64,000 bases of DNA. It comes from Turnera subulata (lineage: Eukaryota > Streptophyta > Magnoliopsida > Malpighiales > Passifloraceae). Positions 34,096-47,086 of the stretch are shown here, piece by piece (the first letter of the stretch is position 1; each line of letters opens with the position of its first letter). The notes under the pieces were generated by a model that made no database searches, was not told where the DNA came from, and was given only the letters and a program-made list of their open reading frames with translations. The stretch lies in the NCBI GenBank assembly GCA_028386065.3, contig JAKUCV010006750.1:452483-516482 (forward strand), in the 5' to 3' direction. Both the position numbers and the translations under genes were made by a program.

Positions 34096-35283
34096 TTGTC
34101 CGGCACCCCTGTTCGGACCAGAAGAAACAGCACCACTAGCCACGGAACTCTGTACTGTGTACTGGGAACCACTGCCACCATTATCCTTAATTCACTTGTA
34201 GCAAGATGACTTCTGGTGTCCCGGCTTATTGCAATACCAACATGTACCCGAGAACCGTGCCGAGAAGCCCCGTCCCTGAGAGCCAGACTGATAGGACCGT
34301 CCTCCCGAGGATCTGCCTGGTCCACCCTGATAACTCTGCCCTCGAAACGTCTTTGAACCCTGGTAAGAAGAACCCTGTCCAACAGAATAATCTGCACCAC
34401 CGGCATCAAAATACTGCCTCCTCTGACCCGAAGCAGATGACTGCTTCCTCTACTTAGCTGTCCGAGCCTCCTTCCCGATCAACTGGACCCTCTCAGCATC
34501 AAAAGCAGCCTCACAAACAGCCTCCCAAGTCTTGTGCCCTCCACCAGCCACAGCTAATGCCAACTCTGTACGTAAGCCGTTAACAAACTGCCTACACTTA
34601 GTCACCTCATCGGGCACAAACTCTCTAGCATAAGATAGAAGAATGCTGAACCAGATCCTGAATGCAGACACAGTCTCATCTAGACCCTGCTTCACCTCAA
34701 GAAAATGGTTCTTCTGCTCCTCCAGAAAACCAACAGTAAGAAACTCCTTGTAGAATTTCTCCTTGAAATCCTCCCAAGGCATCTCCACAGGCTTCGGTAG
34801 GTTGGCCACAAGTTCCTGTCACCATGTCAATGCATACCCTGTGAACTTGTGTGCCGCAAATCGAGCTCTCTGCTCAGGTGCACAGGTGAACCTCTCCAGA
34901 ACATTCTCCGCCTGGCGGAACCAATCATCAAACTCTTTGGCTTTGCCCTCTTCACCAGAGAATTCCTTCACGACTGACTTATCCATGTGTTTGTATCCAC
35001 TCTCCATATCACCTGCTGCAATAGGTGCTACCGGCTGGGCACCCTGCTGCTGCTGCTGAAACTGCTGGAACTGCTGCCACTGTAAAAGGGCCTGATACTG
35101 CTAGAACGCTGGGTCCACAACAGGTGGCACAGGTGGCACAACATTCTGTCCTCCTCCACCTGCAGCATTATTCCCTGTTGCAACATTGTTCCCATGACCA
35201 ACGGGAACCTGCATCACCGACACATTATCCGAGACATGAGTAGCGGCGTCATCCTCAGCATTGTGCTGCCCCTGGTGATCCAT
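34096..35283 (-). pseudogene. Tekay A gag
   Basis: The start Met at 35283 leads a low-complexity N-terminus. The gag capsid domain has 'VVKEFSGEEGKAKEFDDWF', 'ENVLERFTCAPEQRARFAAH', 'MPWEDFKEKFYKEF' and 'FVNGLRTELALAVAG'. A Ser/Gly/Gln-rich linker follows, then one CCHC knuckle ('CWYCNKPGHQKSSC', about 34194-34245). In-frame stops occur after 'VDPAF' (about 35101), after 'GYALTW' (about 34817, TGG to TGA) and after 'ARTAK' (about 34451), with more near the knuckle. The product would form virus-like particles; this copy cannot. Confidence 0.88.
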
Positions 35284-35410
35284 ATCAACGCCTATATGAA
35301 TCCAAATGAGTCAAAAACACTTTTAAAGTCATAAATCCGGAAACAGGCTTAAACACAGAAATCACTTTGAAAACAAGGTTTAAAACACTTTTTAAAACCA
35401 AGGATCTAAA

Positions 35411-35426
35411 GCCTGCTCCGCTACCA
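35411..35426 (-). promoter_or_regulatory. Tekay A primer binding site
   Basis: The minus strand reads TGGTAGCGGAGCAGGC, three bases after the LTR end. It resembles tRNA-Met PBS sites. Confidence 0.8.
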
Positions 35427-35429
35427 AGC

Positions 35430-38400
35430 TGAAACACCCGTGTCCCAATTTCACAAGTAAAATACTTAAACAAAGGAATTTACCAAAATATCCCTGGAAC
35501 CCAGGACACGAAATCCAATATCAAAACATTATCTGGAAAGAGATTTTTAATATTCCGAGATGTCATAAAGAACAAAAGCAAAACCGGCCTAACAAGCCTC
35601 AAGTCAACCCGGCATCCTGCCGGTACATTACCAAATACCAAATCCCGGCAACCCGCCGATAAAGTAATCAAAATGAAGATGACATCTCAACAAAATTCAG
35701 TACAGCGGAAGTCATGATAAAATACAAAACAGCAAAGTATAAGATATGCATGTCGGCTCTATGGATCCAACCGGGAAATGAAGCACAGCTACCTGCTGGG
35801 ATATCCACGTCCGTACTCTGGGAAAAGAAGAAAGAGACTGCACGCTATCTAAGAGTCTGAAAAACAACGTTGGCGATTATGTGAGTCGCCTACTCAGTGA
35901 GCAGTATAAATCTAATTATGTAGGTGTGCAGAAACAAGTTCGAAAGGAAAGAAGAGAAACAAGACAAGTATGCAAACATACAACAACTAGTACTAACATG
36001 CCAAAGACATTCAAGCAACAGTTCATTATTCTCATCTGTTGTGTGTTATGTTTTCTTTATATAATTATTATTCAGGGCCCCCTACTGTGTGCGTCGAGCT
36101 CGGTCCCGTCTCATGAGACAACCAGGCATAAGCCCAAATAAACCAGGCACGAAGCCCAAACATATCCATAGAGAGAGAGAGAGAGACAGAGAGAAAGAGG
36201 GAGATAGAAAGGGGGAGGTAGAAGGAGGGAGGTAGAAACCGGTCATCACAGACCCATATGCTATACCGCATATACCACGCTATCCCGCATGTAAACCCGA
36301 GGGGTAATATTTCCCGCTCGAACCAACTGGTCATCAGCACACAGTAGCCTATCTTCTACAGTACAATATTCTTATTCACAAATTATGAGTTCATGTGTGC
36401 CAAGAGTTGTGATTTAACAGGGTTGTGTGAGTAATCGACTCAATCGAATATCCGGGTCTTCGACCCACAGCACATCACACAAATCACCCAAAATCACTCC
36501 ACATTTTATATCCCATAACAATCCAAACATCATGCTCATAAGCAAATAGTAACACATAGGCACACAATACGGATCACAGCATGTTAGTAAACAGGCATGC
36601 AACTCAAACAGACCAATCCAACAAGCTCATGCATACAAACATAAAAAGACGTATAAAGTCACCTCAACGACGATTGTCCTGTGGAGCTTTTCCCAAAAAA
36701 GATCCTCCAGCTCCCGAGGTATTACCTGTGCCTGAATACCGGCACACACAAATATTACAAAACATTTACAACCAAACGTGCATGCATGATCACTAAATGC
36801 TCAACTGAGTTAAACCCGTCCCTAACTAGCCAATTATGTAATTCCCGGGTCTAAGCCCGTCAAGGTGTTTCTCTCACCTAAACTCCGAGTATCGGGACCT
36901 AAGGTTCACCGGGCTTAAGCCCAACTAAGTCCATAAATAGTTCCCGGGCCTATGGCCCATTCATTATGTCCTTAACGAGTCCCCGGGCCTAAAGCCCATC
37001 TAAGTCCAATGGTTTTCAAATCAAGTTATAAAAATCACGTTGCTGGGCCTAGGCCCGATTCGGACCAATTTCCACTTAAGGGTTTTACCCGAGTCCAAAT
37101 ATTCCCGGCCTATGGTTCTACCCGTGTCGGTAAACTCCCGGTTATACACACTCACAGCCCCGCACCCGGTATTCCACTAAACATCCTTTATTTCCGATAC
37201 AACAATTATTCCTACATTAATTATTACATGCCATGAATGTACATCAAATTACACATAGAGGTAATACCGTTAAATGCCGAAATAAAATCCCGAGCCTTCG
37301 CCGGAAAATTCCCGAGCCTCGCCGGAATTCACCAAAACCACCAGAACGAACCCAACAGTTCTGCCAACATGCATCAACCATCCATTCAACAATCCGACAA
37401 CACAAAATTGACAAAAGAAACAGGAAGGAGATCGCATCCTTACCCGGAAGCTTACTGCCGAACACAACACCTCCACAGCAACCACCAACGCCGGCGTCCC
37501 TCTGCCCGGAGACAACCTGCAACGACCACACCACAATGACCCGCCGCCCAAACACCACCACTACAACCTGCAACAGTCACGAGCCCCGCCACCGTCCAAC
37601 AACAACACAACTCGACGCCGTCAACCCACACACCCAACACAACAACAACAACCCGAATACCACCACACACACCCAACACAACAACAACCACCCGCCACCG
37701 ATCCAACGCCCGACACAACAAACGAAACCAAAACCCATCAACACAAAAGAAACCCAAAAACGAGAAAAGAAAAGGGAGAGGGAGCAGGAGTACTCACCCG
37801 TGCTCGCGGCTCTTTCCCCTCCCGACTGCAGCGGCGGCGGCGACGTGCTCCAGCCGTGGCGAGAGACGACACTGCAATGAACGGCGAGGAGAAGAGATTC
37901 GGGCTGTGTGGAGAGGGAAGGGATGAAAGGCTGCAGCGGACGATCGGGGTGAGGAGGTTTCGTGGAAGAGTGGAGGAAAAGAGAGAGGAAAAGAGAAATA
38001 GGAAGAGAGAGAGAAGAGGGTAGCGGTGACGGGAGAAGAAGAGAAGAAAAGAAGAGGAGGAGAGAAAAGAAGAAAAAAGAAAAAAAAAGGGAAAGAAGGG
38101 CCGGTTAGGGTTTTGACACGCCAAGCCCAAAACGACGTCGTGTCGTTTGGCTTGGCGCGGTCAACCCGCCCCGTTGACCAGCTCTCTTCCTTTTTTTTTT
38201 TTTCTCTTTCTTTTCCAAAACGACGTAGTTTCAATAGAAACCGCGTTAAACATCGCGTTTCACCCCGATCTCGAATCCGTTTCCCCCGGGACCCGAACCA
38301 CGAACAATACCAACTTAAAATTGACATTTCCAAGGCATAATAATTTATTTCCTTGACTAAAACTCGAAAATACCCCAAGGGTAAATTTGGAATAAAAATT

Positions 38401-38444
38401 CCTGAAATTTCATAAATCCAATAATGAAAATCCGGGGCGTTACA
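35430..38444 (-). repeat. 5' LTR of Tekay A
   Basis: A complete LTR of 3015 bp with plus-strand edges TGAAACACCC and GCGTTACA. The outer edge is fixed by TSD GGTAC at 38445-38449 and the inner edge by the PBS. It includes a GA microsatellite near 36171 and low-complexity CAA/ACA tracts. Confidence 0.92.
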
Positions 38445-39870
38445 GGTACACTAAAAAATAATAATAGAGAATAGTCAATAATTTCTATTATATAACAATA
38501 TGGATAGATACAAATTATATAGACTTATTTTCTAAACAGAAAAATAGATTATAAATGCATCTATATTATTTATAACTAATTTTTTTTAGGTGTAGGAATA
38601 TAATTTATATTATAAATTCTCGTTAATGGAATGCATAAAACAGAATTTTAGTTTGGTTAATATTATGTTAGTACTTCCTGGATTAAGAGTGAGCCGAAGT
38701 AATGATTTTTAGTTACAAAAATAAAATAATTAATTTTTATGTTTTACTCTTAATGAAGAGTAGTTTTGACAATTTTTGGCCTATCTGATTTAGATTAAAA
38801 ATTAAAATAAAAATACAATTAAAAATAAGTTTTATTTTTTAAATCTGCAAGATCCGATGCAAATTGAAATCCGAAAATATATATTGGAGATCTGAAAATC
38901 TATATGGTATCCAAAAATTTATAAATGTTACACTAATTTTTTCACATAAACTCATTTCCTATTTATATATGTGTAAATGTTAAATTAATTTATTCAAATT
39001 AGTTAAATGAAACTTTTACTTAGATAAGTGTAATTAAATTGGAAGGTAGTGAATATTTTTTTTGCAATGATAAATTCCCATTATAGTGCACTAGCCATTT
39101 TATGGAAATTAGTTTTAACATTTTTATTATATGTAGTTCAATTAATATTAATGAACCAATACTTCACTTCCAAAAATAATTATTAATTTTTATTTCCTCT
39201 ACTCTCTCTTATGTTTTCTTAGGTATATTTATAACTTTACTATAACATAGTGGATTTCTTTGTAAATTCTAACTATCTTACAATGATCTTTATAATTCAC
39301 ATAGATTTATATTTGTTTACAACATAACTAGTTTCATGTTATTTAACCATTTTTCAATTATAATTTTTATTTATTGATCAATAAAAGTTATAGCTTTTAT
39401 TTCTTTCTACATAACCATGCCTTTTTCTTTATAAAAATACGATATTTAACATATAGGTTTACTTACGTACACTAAAGAATAATAATAGATATTAATGAAC
39501 AAGGTCTTATATGTAACACTATGCATAGAGAAAAATTATTTAAATTCATTTTTTGAACAGGAATATAGACTATAAATACTTGTATATTATTTATAATTAA
39601 TTTATTATTTGGAGTAGGAATAAAAATTATATTATAAATTATTAGGGGTAAACGAATGAACAAATAAAATTTTGTTTTGATTGATACTATGTAACTATTT
39701 CATTGAATAGGAGTCAACCAAAGTGAAGAATAATTGATTTTCATATTTGACTATTAATAAAAGACAAATTTGTAAATTTTTTCCTTCTATGGTTTATGTG
39801 AAAAAATAATATAAATAACAAACTTTTAAAATTAAAAATAATTTTTATTTCTAAAATCCGCTAGATTTGA
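38445..39870. repeat. AT-rich ~1-kb repeat array, middle part
   Basis: This follows TSD GGTAC (38445-38449) and ends in TSD TTTGA (39866-39870). The stretch after 'ggtacactaaaaaataataatag' at 38445 repeats in diverged form after 'cgtacactaaagaataataatag' at 39466 and after 'ggtatactaaacaatattag' at 60488. No gene is seen. Confidence 0.82.
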
Positions 39871-40773
39871 AGAAGCGCCCCGATCCGTATTTACCATACA
39901 CAGTAAACACGTGTCGAAACTATTCTTATTGATAGAACAGACAGTACATCGAAGTCAAATACTACACAACAATAAATCCCAAATACAACAGAATCACCAG
40001 TACAACATCTGTCACCCGCACTCGGGGACCATTATTCAAGCCACACCCTCAAAGCTCATCAGCAGCAGCAAAATATAGTACAAACAACATCATAGGCATA
40101 ATAGGAAAGCAACAACACAGCAACACAACAACATGTATAATACAACAGCGGAAGTCTTATATGCACATGCTGTAGAGGTATGGATCCAGGGTCAGGAGGA
40201 GAAGAAAGGAGCAGCCATCAAACGTCGTACCTGAACTACGAAACAACTTAACCTACGGGATAAAACCCCGCAGGCAAAGGGTGAGTCCGAAGTGCTCACC
40301 GACCAAGGATAAACAGAGATATGCAGGCAACCATAATACTTTCGAAGAAAATACAGGCAAAGACAACTCAAAGATTCTACCAAAATACAACTGAGCCAAG
40401 ACCAAAAGAATGTTTATTATTATTACCAAATCTTATCTTCCGGGCCCCTGTCACTAGACAAGCTAGGGTCGTACCTGGTTATTAACTAATTCCGGATGCT
40501 AGGCCAAAACACAATCCGGGATCAACATCCCAATATCCAAATCATCCGGGATCAACATCCCCAATAACCAAACCGGCCATGACACCACAGAACTAGCCTC
40601 TAACCATCTAGTCGTACCACTACTTTCCACGTGACAATTAGATCATCATCTCAATTTCAATTCCAATTCCAATTCCAGTACTCATTATCTTTTCCTCAAT
40701 TATCCACAGTTATCAGTTCAACATTAATCTCAACACATTGTCCACAAACCAATAACACAGTTTATCAACAACA

Positions 40774-40783
40774 ACAACAACAT
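40774..40783. other. TSD of MULE B, left copy (ACAACAACAT)
   Basis: Ten bases repeated at 42507-42516. The empty site is seen in the other LTR near 58293 ('acaacaacatcatagcag'). Because the target is a CAA repeat, 9 or 10 bp cannot be fully distinguished. Confidence 0.85.
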
Positions 40784-41110
40784 GGGTTAAGCACCTTTTT
40801 GGGTCCTCGGGTTTCGCGTTTGTCCTATTCCTGTACCCGCGAGTTTTGTTGTCCCTTTTAGGTACCCCGGGTTTCAGTTTTTGGCTCTTTCCTATACCTC
40901 GGGCAGCCCGGCCGATGACGTGGCCAGTTGCCCGGGCAGACCTGACACGTGGCACTCTCCTATTGGTCCACGGCGAAAAAAAGGTGGGGCCCACCGTTTC
41001 CCTCAGATTTTTTTCCCGAAAATTCGAAAATTCATTTTCCTAATTTTTAAAATCCTTACCGACTGGTTGGACCGATTTTTCACCGGTTCGCCTCGCCATA
41101 CCAGCTCAAC
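40784..41110. repeat. MULE B left TIR
   Basis: Matches the reverse complement of 42180-42506, including 'cctcgggcagcccg' and 'ggttcgcctcgcc'. Many substitutions suggest an older element or independent drift. Confidence 0.9.
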
Positions 41111-42179
41111 CCCATCAACTCACTTCAATTTAATTTATGGTTTACCCGATATGGTCTGAATTAATTTATTCCTGTTATTTTATTTTTTTCTCTCTTTTCT
41201 CTTTTCTTTTTCTCTTTTTTTCCTCATCTTCTTCCTCCCCCCCACCAGCACCCACGCTTTCTCCCTTTTTTTTCTTCTCTTCCTTCCTCTCCTCTTCTCT
41301 CCTCTTCCTGCGACACACACACCGCCACATCGATCTTCCCTCTCTCTCTTGTGGTGGTAGATCAAAATTGTTCTTGGTCGAGCGTGACCCCGCCGCCGCC
41401 AACAGCCAAACCTAACACCACTACCGCAACCAACCCCAGCCAATCCCAACACCATGTACTGTTATGAATCCAACAACCCCAATCACCATCCAAACTGGCA
41501 TCACTACCCCTCCCAATTTCCAGAAAAAAAAGTTCCGTTCTGCCGCACTTAAAACCCGAGAACCTCGATCTCCGCTGCTGGTTGTCCACCCACCACATCC
41601 GGCCAGCGACCAGCACACAAGACCCCACCGCCGCCTCGACCACCGTACATGAGCAGACCCATCACGGTCACTGCCATCAACAACAACCCAACTCCAAACC
41701 ACCACCAATACACATACACACACAGATAGAACAACCCGATTAGACACCACACCAAACTGAAAACAGCGAAAGAAACGAGGAAGGGAGGAGGGTCGAGGGG
41801 GCAAAGGCAGCGACGACGACTCTCAGGCGCGTCCACGCATAGGTCTAGTCGGGGGGCACCAGTGCGCGGCTCGCACGAGCCTTCAAAGTCTTCTTCCTCC
41901 TTCACTCGATGCAGTTGGCGACGATGAGGAGGATGGAGGAGAGATAGGGAAAAGGAGGAGGATGCAGATGATGGGTTCAGTGAAGGGGCACAGGCGACGA
42001 ATTATGAGGAAAAGGAAAATTATTTATTTTTTAAAAAAGAAATAATGATGGTTAATAAGAAAAGATTAAGGATATTTTTTTGTTAATTCTGTGAGGAAAG
42101 TAGTAATTATATGGGTCAATTTATTTTAAATCAGCTACGGGTCAGAATTACCACCTGGTTTTTATTAGGTTTTAGAAAC

Positions 42180-42506
42180 GGATGAACTGGTAGGGCGAGG
42201 CGAACCGGAAAAAATTGGGCCAACCAGTTGGTAAGGTATTTAAAAATTGAAAAAAGAATTTTTGATTTTCCGAAAAATAAAAATTTGTGGGATAAGGTGG
42301 GCCCCATTTTTTGCTGACGTGAACCAATAAGTGTCTGACACGTGTCGGGTCTGCCCGGGCAACTTGCCACGTCATCAGTCGGGCTGCCCGAGGTATAGAA
42401 AAAGGCCAAAATTTCAAACCCGGGGTACATAAAAGGGACAGAAAAACTCATAGGTACACGAACGGGACAAACGCAAAACTCAGGGGCCTAAAAAGGTGCT
42501 TAACCC
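42180..42506. repeat. MULE B right TIR
   Basis: Inverted counterpart of the left TIR, ending 'aaaaaggtgcttaaccc'. Confidence 0.9.
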
Positions 42507-44201
42507 ACAACAACATCATAGCAGTCAAACAACTATCAATAACCATCTCAGCAGTTCAATCAAGCAACAAAACACACACCGTATTACGAGCACATATCAA
42601 AGGTTATCCATCCTCACCTTAGCCGATTAGCAATTTTGGAAACTGCTCGTTATCAACCCTTATATCAAACAAATAATATGCACATATAAGATGTTATGCA
42701 GATGCCATGCTAGTACTGTATGCCATGAAATTAAAATACTGAATCGACTCGGTACTGCCTCGGGTTATTTCCATTATCATCATAATTCACCATTTATTAT
42801 CCATGTGTCAAAATAGTACCATACTTATACCCGGTTACTATTCCGGTAACATATTTTGATAATACCCTTTCCAATACTATTTTCTTAAAATAATTATTTT
42901 TTCCACAATTATTAACCATGGTAGATATAATTTATTTTTAATTTCCACATTATTTTCTAGATTATTACTCTTTTCCAAAATTATATTTATTTCCCAAAAT
43001 TATAAACCTTAATATCTTTATTTTTTTTTCCATTTTCCCTTTTTTCTAGAATTTCTTTCTTCTTTTTTTTTTTTAAATCCGGACTGGGCCATACTATGCA
43101 GCCCAAGTCCAATACCCAACCTCAAAACAAAAGAACCAGGCCTTGGTCAAGGCCCAAACCACAACAGGTCCAAGCCACGCTTGGCCCAGAACCCGCGCAG
43201 CCTAGGACCCGACCCAGAGACCTATCCGGGTCGTCCACGGTTCTGCTGCTCACCTAGGAAGCTGCGGCGGTGACAGCGCGAAGGGGAGATCACAGCACTC
43301 AGAGGCGCAACGGACGGCGGTGCAATATGGCTGGCGGGACGACGCAGGCAGAGGCGAAGGGAGGCGGCGACGTCACAGGCTTCGTCACATCGCGGGTTGT
43401 CGTCGGTTGCGGTGGTCGTAGCGGCGTCTATCTACAGCGGGAAGGAAGGCGGCTGCTTCGGGTTACCGCGACGAGGAACGGGGGTGGAGAAGGAGAAGTG
43501 GACGGCGATGAGTGTGGCGGTGGAGGTGCGTGAGGTGTTGGGTGGCTCGGCTGTGGTGGAGGTCTCGGGTTGTGGTGGTGGTTTACGGGAAGAGAAAGGA
43601 AGAAGGAAAGGAAGAGGGTGGTGTGTGGTGGTTGCCCAAAACGGCAACGTTTGCTGGTGTGGGGGTGTGTGTGTTGTTTTTTTTTTCTTTTGCAGGTTTG
43701 AGTTTTGCAGTAGGAGGTTTTGCTAGTGAGGCTTTGTAGAAGAGAGAATGAAAATGAAGGCTGTGTGCATGGTGAGGCAGAAGAACATAGGTAAGGCATG
43801 TAAGAGTGGTGAAGCACGAGCAAACCACTGGTAAGGCACGAGTAGCACAATCTGCTCACAGGCTTCATAGTGGAAGGCGGCTGCAAAACTCAACATTGTG
43901 CAGTATGTGAGGCGGGTTCTGTCCGGATCAGAAAATAACCATTATACCCCCTTGACTTTATTTCTTGTCCGATAACCCGGGGTTAAACCTGACTTTTCTG
44001 AAGATTCCTGGACCCAAAAAATTCCAACTTTGGTCCGAAAAATCCGCAGAAAAATCCCAAACGCGGGACAGGGCTCATTTTCGGAATCCGATGTACAAGT
44101 TACCATAAATTCATTACCCAAGATTAATTTTAATGGTAAATAACTGTGTAAAAACTTTTTGCGGTACTGGTAAAAAAGCAAAAATTACCCGGGCTGTTAC
44201 A

Positions 44202-44217
44202 GTCTACCCATCTTAAA
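44202..44217 (-). promoter_or_regulatory. Tekay B polypurine tract
   Basis: The minus strand reads AAGATGGGTAGAC before the LTR start TGTAACAGCCC. Confidence 0.75.
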
Positions 44218-45874
44218 AGAATTTCGTCCCCGAAATTCACTCTGATGCTGAAATCAGGTGTGGATACTGAGAACGCATGTGCTCCTCTACTTTCCATGTA
44301 GACTCGTTCGCAGAGTGCTCGCTCCACTTAACCTTTACCATCGGAATGACTCGGTTTCTCAACTGTCTGACCTCTCGGGCAAGAATCTATTCTGGCAGCT
44401 CTGTATACATAAGATCCTCTGATACCTCAACATCTGCTGTAGTAACCATATGACTCGGATCTGATCTGTACCTCCTCAACATGGAAACATGGAACACGTC
44501 ATGAATCCGTGACAACTCCTCTAGTAAGGACAATTTGTACGCCAAGGGTCCAACCATTTCCACAATCTCATACGGCCCGATGTACCTGAGACTCAGCTTC
44601 CCTCTTTTCCCGAATCAGATAACACCCTTCCAAGGCGCAACTCGGAGGAAAATTTTTTCTCCCACCTGGTACTCCATCTCACGACGATGTTTGTCAGCAT
44701 AACTCTTCTGTCGATCCTGTGCTGCTCTCATACTCTGCTTAACTACCTGAGTCTTATCAACTGTCTGCTTAACCAAATCTTGACCAATGATTAAACGAAG
44801 ACCTTCTTCATCCCAACAAACTGGACTTCGATATTTCCTTCCGTAAAGAGCTTCAAACGGTGGCATGCCGATATTGGAATGAAAACTATTGCTGTAGGCG
44901 AACTCCGCTAAGGGCAAATACTGATCCCAACTCCCACTGAAATTAAGAGCACAAGTCCTTAACATGTCTTCCAGCATCTGAATAGTCCTCTCTGATTGTC
45001 CATCTGTCTAAGGATGAACAGCTGTACTGAAACTCAACTTCGTACCCAAAGTTGCTTGCAAACTCTTCCAAAACCGTGATGTGAATCTCGGATCTCTGCC
45101 TGAGACTATGGACTTAGGGATTCCATGTAGTCTCACAATCTCTGTAACATACTTCTTCTCCAACTTGTCTAGTGTGTCTGTCAGTCAGATGGGGAGAAAA
45201 TGAGCTGATTTTGTAAGTCGGTCAACAATAACCCAGATGGCATCATGCTGTCTCCGAGTCAACGGTAGTCCAACCACAAAATCCATAGTGATCATCTCAC
45301 ATTTCCACTCCGGCACTGTCAACAATCTCAACTTTCCCGCTGGAGCCTGATGTTCGGCTTTTACTTGCTGGCAGGTGATACACTTAGCAACATACTCAGC
45401 TACAACTTTCTTGATACGCGGCCACCAAAAATGACTCCTCAAATTTTGATACATCTTGGTGCTTCCAGGGTGTATAGCATACGGCGTCATATGTCCTTCT
45501 TCCAGAATCTGACTGTGCAGGTCACCAACACTAGGAACACAAAGACGTTTCCCCAGCATCAATGCACTATCCTCAGCTATGTGAAACTTGTCTTCTTTTC
45601 CACTGCGGACTGCTTCCTTCAGCTTGATCAACTCGGGATCTCCATCCTCTAGTTCCACAATCCAGCCTCTCAGGTTAGACTTGACATCAATATGGGTCAA
45701 CAAAGCCCCTGTCTCATCAACTGACAAATCAACTCCCATCTTCCTTAGCTCAATCAGAGAGGATACCGAGTAGGTCGTGGAAGCATCTTCTAGTTGTCTC
45801 CGGCTCAAAGCATCTGCTACAACATTAGCTTTCCCAGGGTGATACTCAATAGTACAATTATAATCATTCAGCAA
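44218..45874 (-). pseudogene. Tekay B integrase with C-terminal/chromodomain remnant
   Basis: The minus-strand frame opens in the RNase H tail ('NCTIEYHPGKANVVADALSR'). The zinc finger is '[19 protein letters not shown]' with '[12 protein letters not shown]'. First acidic residue in 'ITMDFVVGLPLTRR'; then TGA at 45185-45187. After it come '[15 protein letters not shown]' and a Glu-containing 'TDGQSERTIQ' just past a TAG at 45008-45010. The frame continues to 'FLRVAPWKGVI' and another TGA (44615-44617). The region to 44218 keeps 'REVRQLRNRVIPMVKVKWSEHSANESTWKVES', a chromodomain-like end. Confidence 0.9.
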
Positions 45875-45892
45875 CTCAACCCAACGTCTTTG

Positions 45893-47086
45893 TCATAGGT
45901 TAAGTTCCTTCTGAGTCATGATGTACTTGAGACTCTTATGTTCTGTGAAAATCCGGCATCTCTCTCCGAACAGATAATGTCGCCAAATCTTCAAAGCAAG
46001 GATCACTGTGGCCATCTCTAAAACATGTGTCGGGTAGTTCTTCTCATGTGGTCTCAACTGTCTCGAAGCATGGGCAATCACTCGGCCCTCTCGCATCAGA
46101 ACTGCTCCCAAACCAAGACCTGAAGCATCACAAAACAGCACATACTCCACTCCTGGCATAGGTACTGTCAAAACTGGTGCTGATGTCAACTTCTTCTTCA
46201 GTTCATCAAAACTCTTCTAGTAGGCTTCACTCCATATAAAGGCTTGATCTTTTCTCAATAGCTTGGTCATAGGACTAGCTATCAGGGGAAAACCCTCAAT
46301 GAACCTTCGGTAATATCCTGCAAGGCCAAGAAAACTTCTGACTTCGGGTACCGTCTTGGGTGGCTCCCATTCTAGAACAGCTTTAACTTTGGCAGGGTCA
46401 AATTTAATCCCATCCCCGGATACAACATGTCCAAGGAATGCGACTTCCTCAAGCCAGAACTTGCACTTGCTGAACCTGACATACAATTGTTTCTCTCGCA
46501 GCCTCTGTAATACTATCCTCAGGTGCTCTTCATGTTCTTCCCTGCTTTTGGAGTATATCAGAATATCGTCGATGAAGACTACCACTAACTTGTCCAAGAA
46601 CTCATTCAAGACCAAGTGCATCAAGCACATGAACACTACAGGTGCATTGGTCAAGCCGAAAGGAACCACTGTGAACTCAAAATGTCCATACCGAGTATGG
46701 AAGGCTGTCTTTGGTATGTCTTTCTCTACAATCTTGATCTGATGGTAGCCAGATCGAAGATCAATCTTGCAAAATATGGTATCTCCCTGTAACTGATCAA
46801 AGAGGTCGTCAATCCTGGGAAGCGGGTATTTGTTCTTCACTGTCACTTTGTTCAGCTGTCGGCAGTCCACACACATTCGCAAAATGCCATCTTTCTTCTT
46901 AACAAACAGCACTGGTGATCCCCAAGGTGATGTACTAGGTCTGATAAATCTCTTCTCGAGCAGCTTATCTAACTGTTTCTTCAACTCTTGGAGTTCTGTC
47001 GGCGCCATCCGATACGGTGCCATCGAGATAGGTGTCACTCCCGGTATCAAGTCGATGGTGTACTCAACTTCCCTGTCAGGTGGCAA
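45893..47086 (-). pseudogene. Tekay B RT and RNase H
   Basis: RT starts with '[20 protein letters not shown]' and '[20 protein letters not shown]', then '[20 protein letters not shown]', '[14 protein letters not shown]', 'PFGLTNAPV' and catalytic '[14 protein letters not shown]' with both Asp retained. TAG at 46217-46219 falls before RNase H, which has '[15 protein letters not shown]', '[15 protein letters not shown]' and '[15 protein letters not shown]'. There an Asp of the usual TDHKSL is Glu. TGA at 45893-45895 ends the piece. All three pol pieces share one frame, so single-base stops, not frameshifts, interrupt them. Confidence 0.92.

Larger units (their letters stand above)
25653..38444 (-). 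mobile_element. Tekay-like Ty3/gypsy chromovirus A
   Basis: A minus-strand LTR retrotransposon with LTRs of about 2.6 and 3.0 kb, PBS, gag-PR-RT-RNaseH-INT and an integrase-linked chromodomain. It is interrupted by MULE A. The 5-bp TSD is GGTAC. The LTR start on the minus strand is TGTAACGCC. Chromodomain sequence 'VRWSRHSPNEATWEVES' places it among chromoviruses, most like the Tekay/Del lineage. Scattered stops disable pol. The two LTRs are unlike each other at their U5 ends. Confidence 0.9.
40784..42506. mobile_element. MULE B: non-autonomous Mutator-like element
   Basis: A 1723-bp insertion with long TIRs of about 325 bp (40784-41110 and 42180-42506) starting GGGTTAAGCACC. The TIRs contain 'gcccgggca', 'gacacgtg' and 'gatgacgtgg' motifs, the last two ACGT-core elements that in plants often bind bZIP factors. 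No transposase. The interior (about 41137-41990) is pyrimidine-rich then GC-rich like a gene 5' region, and gives a frame of about 120 residues on the minus strand (41549-41905) with no match I recognise. It is unrelated in end sequence to MULE A. Confidence 0.92.
39871..44201 (-). repeat. 3' LTR of Tekay B, interrupted by MULE B
   Basis: About 2.6 kb without the MULE. It aligns with 49016-49472 plus 57813-59986. Small indels distinguish the copies, such as about 35 bp ('aacagactccaagtcc...') present at 58430 but absent near 42640. A GC-rich stretch near 43200-43560 and a following GT-rich tract produce low-complexity open frames that I do not call genes. Confidence 0.9.

Noticed and set aside
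43270..43726. Gene in the GC-rich stretch of the Tekay B LTR
   Set aside because: The same stretch occurs in the other LTR (59088-59523) with indels that change the frame, and the composition is low-complexity.
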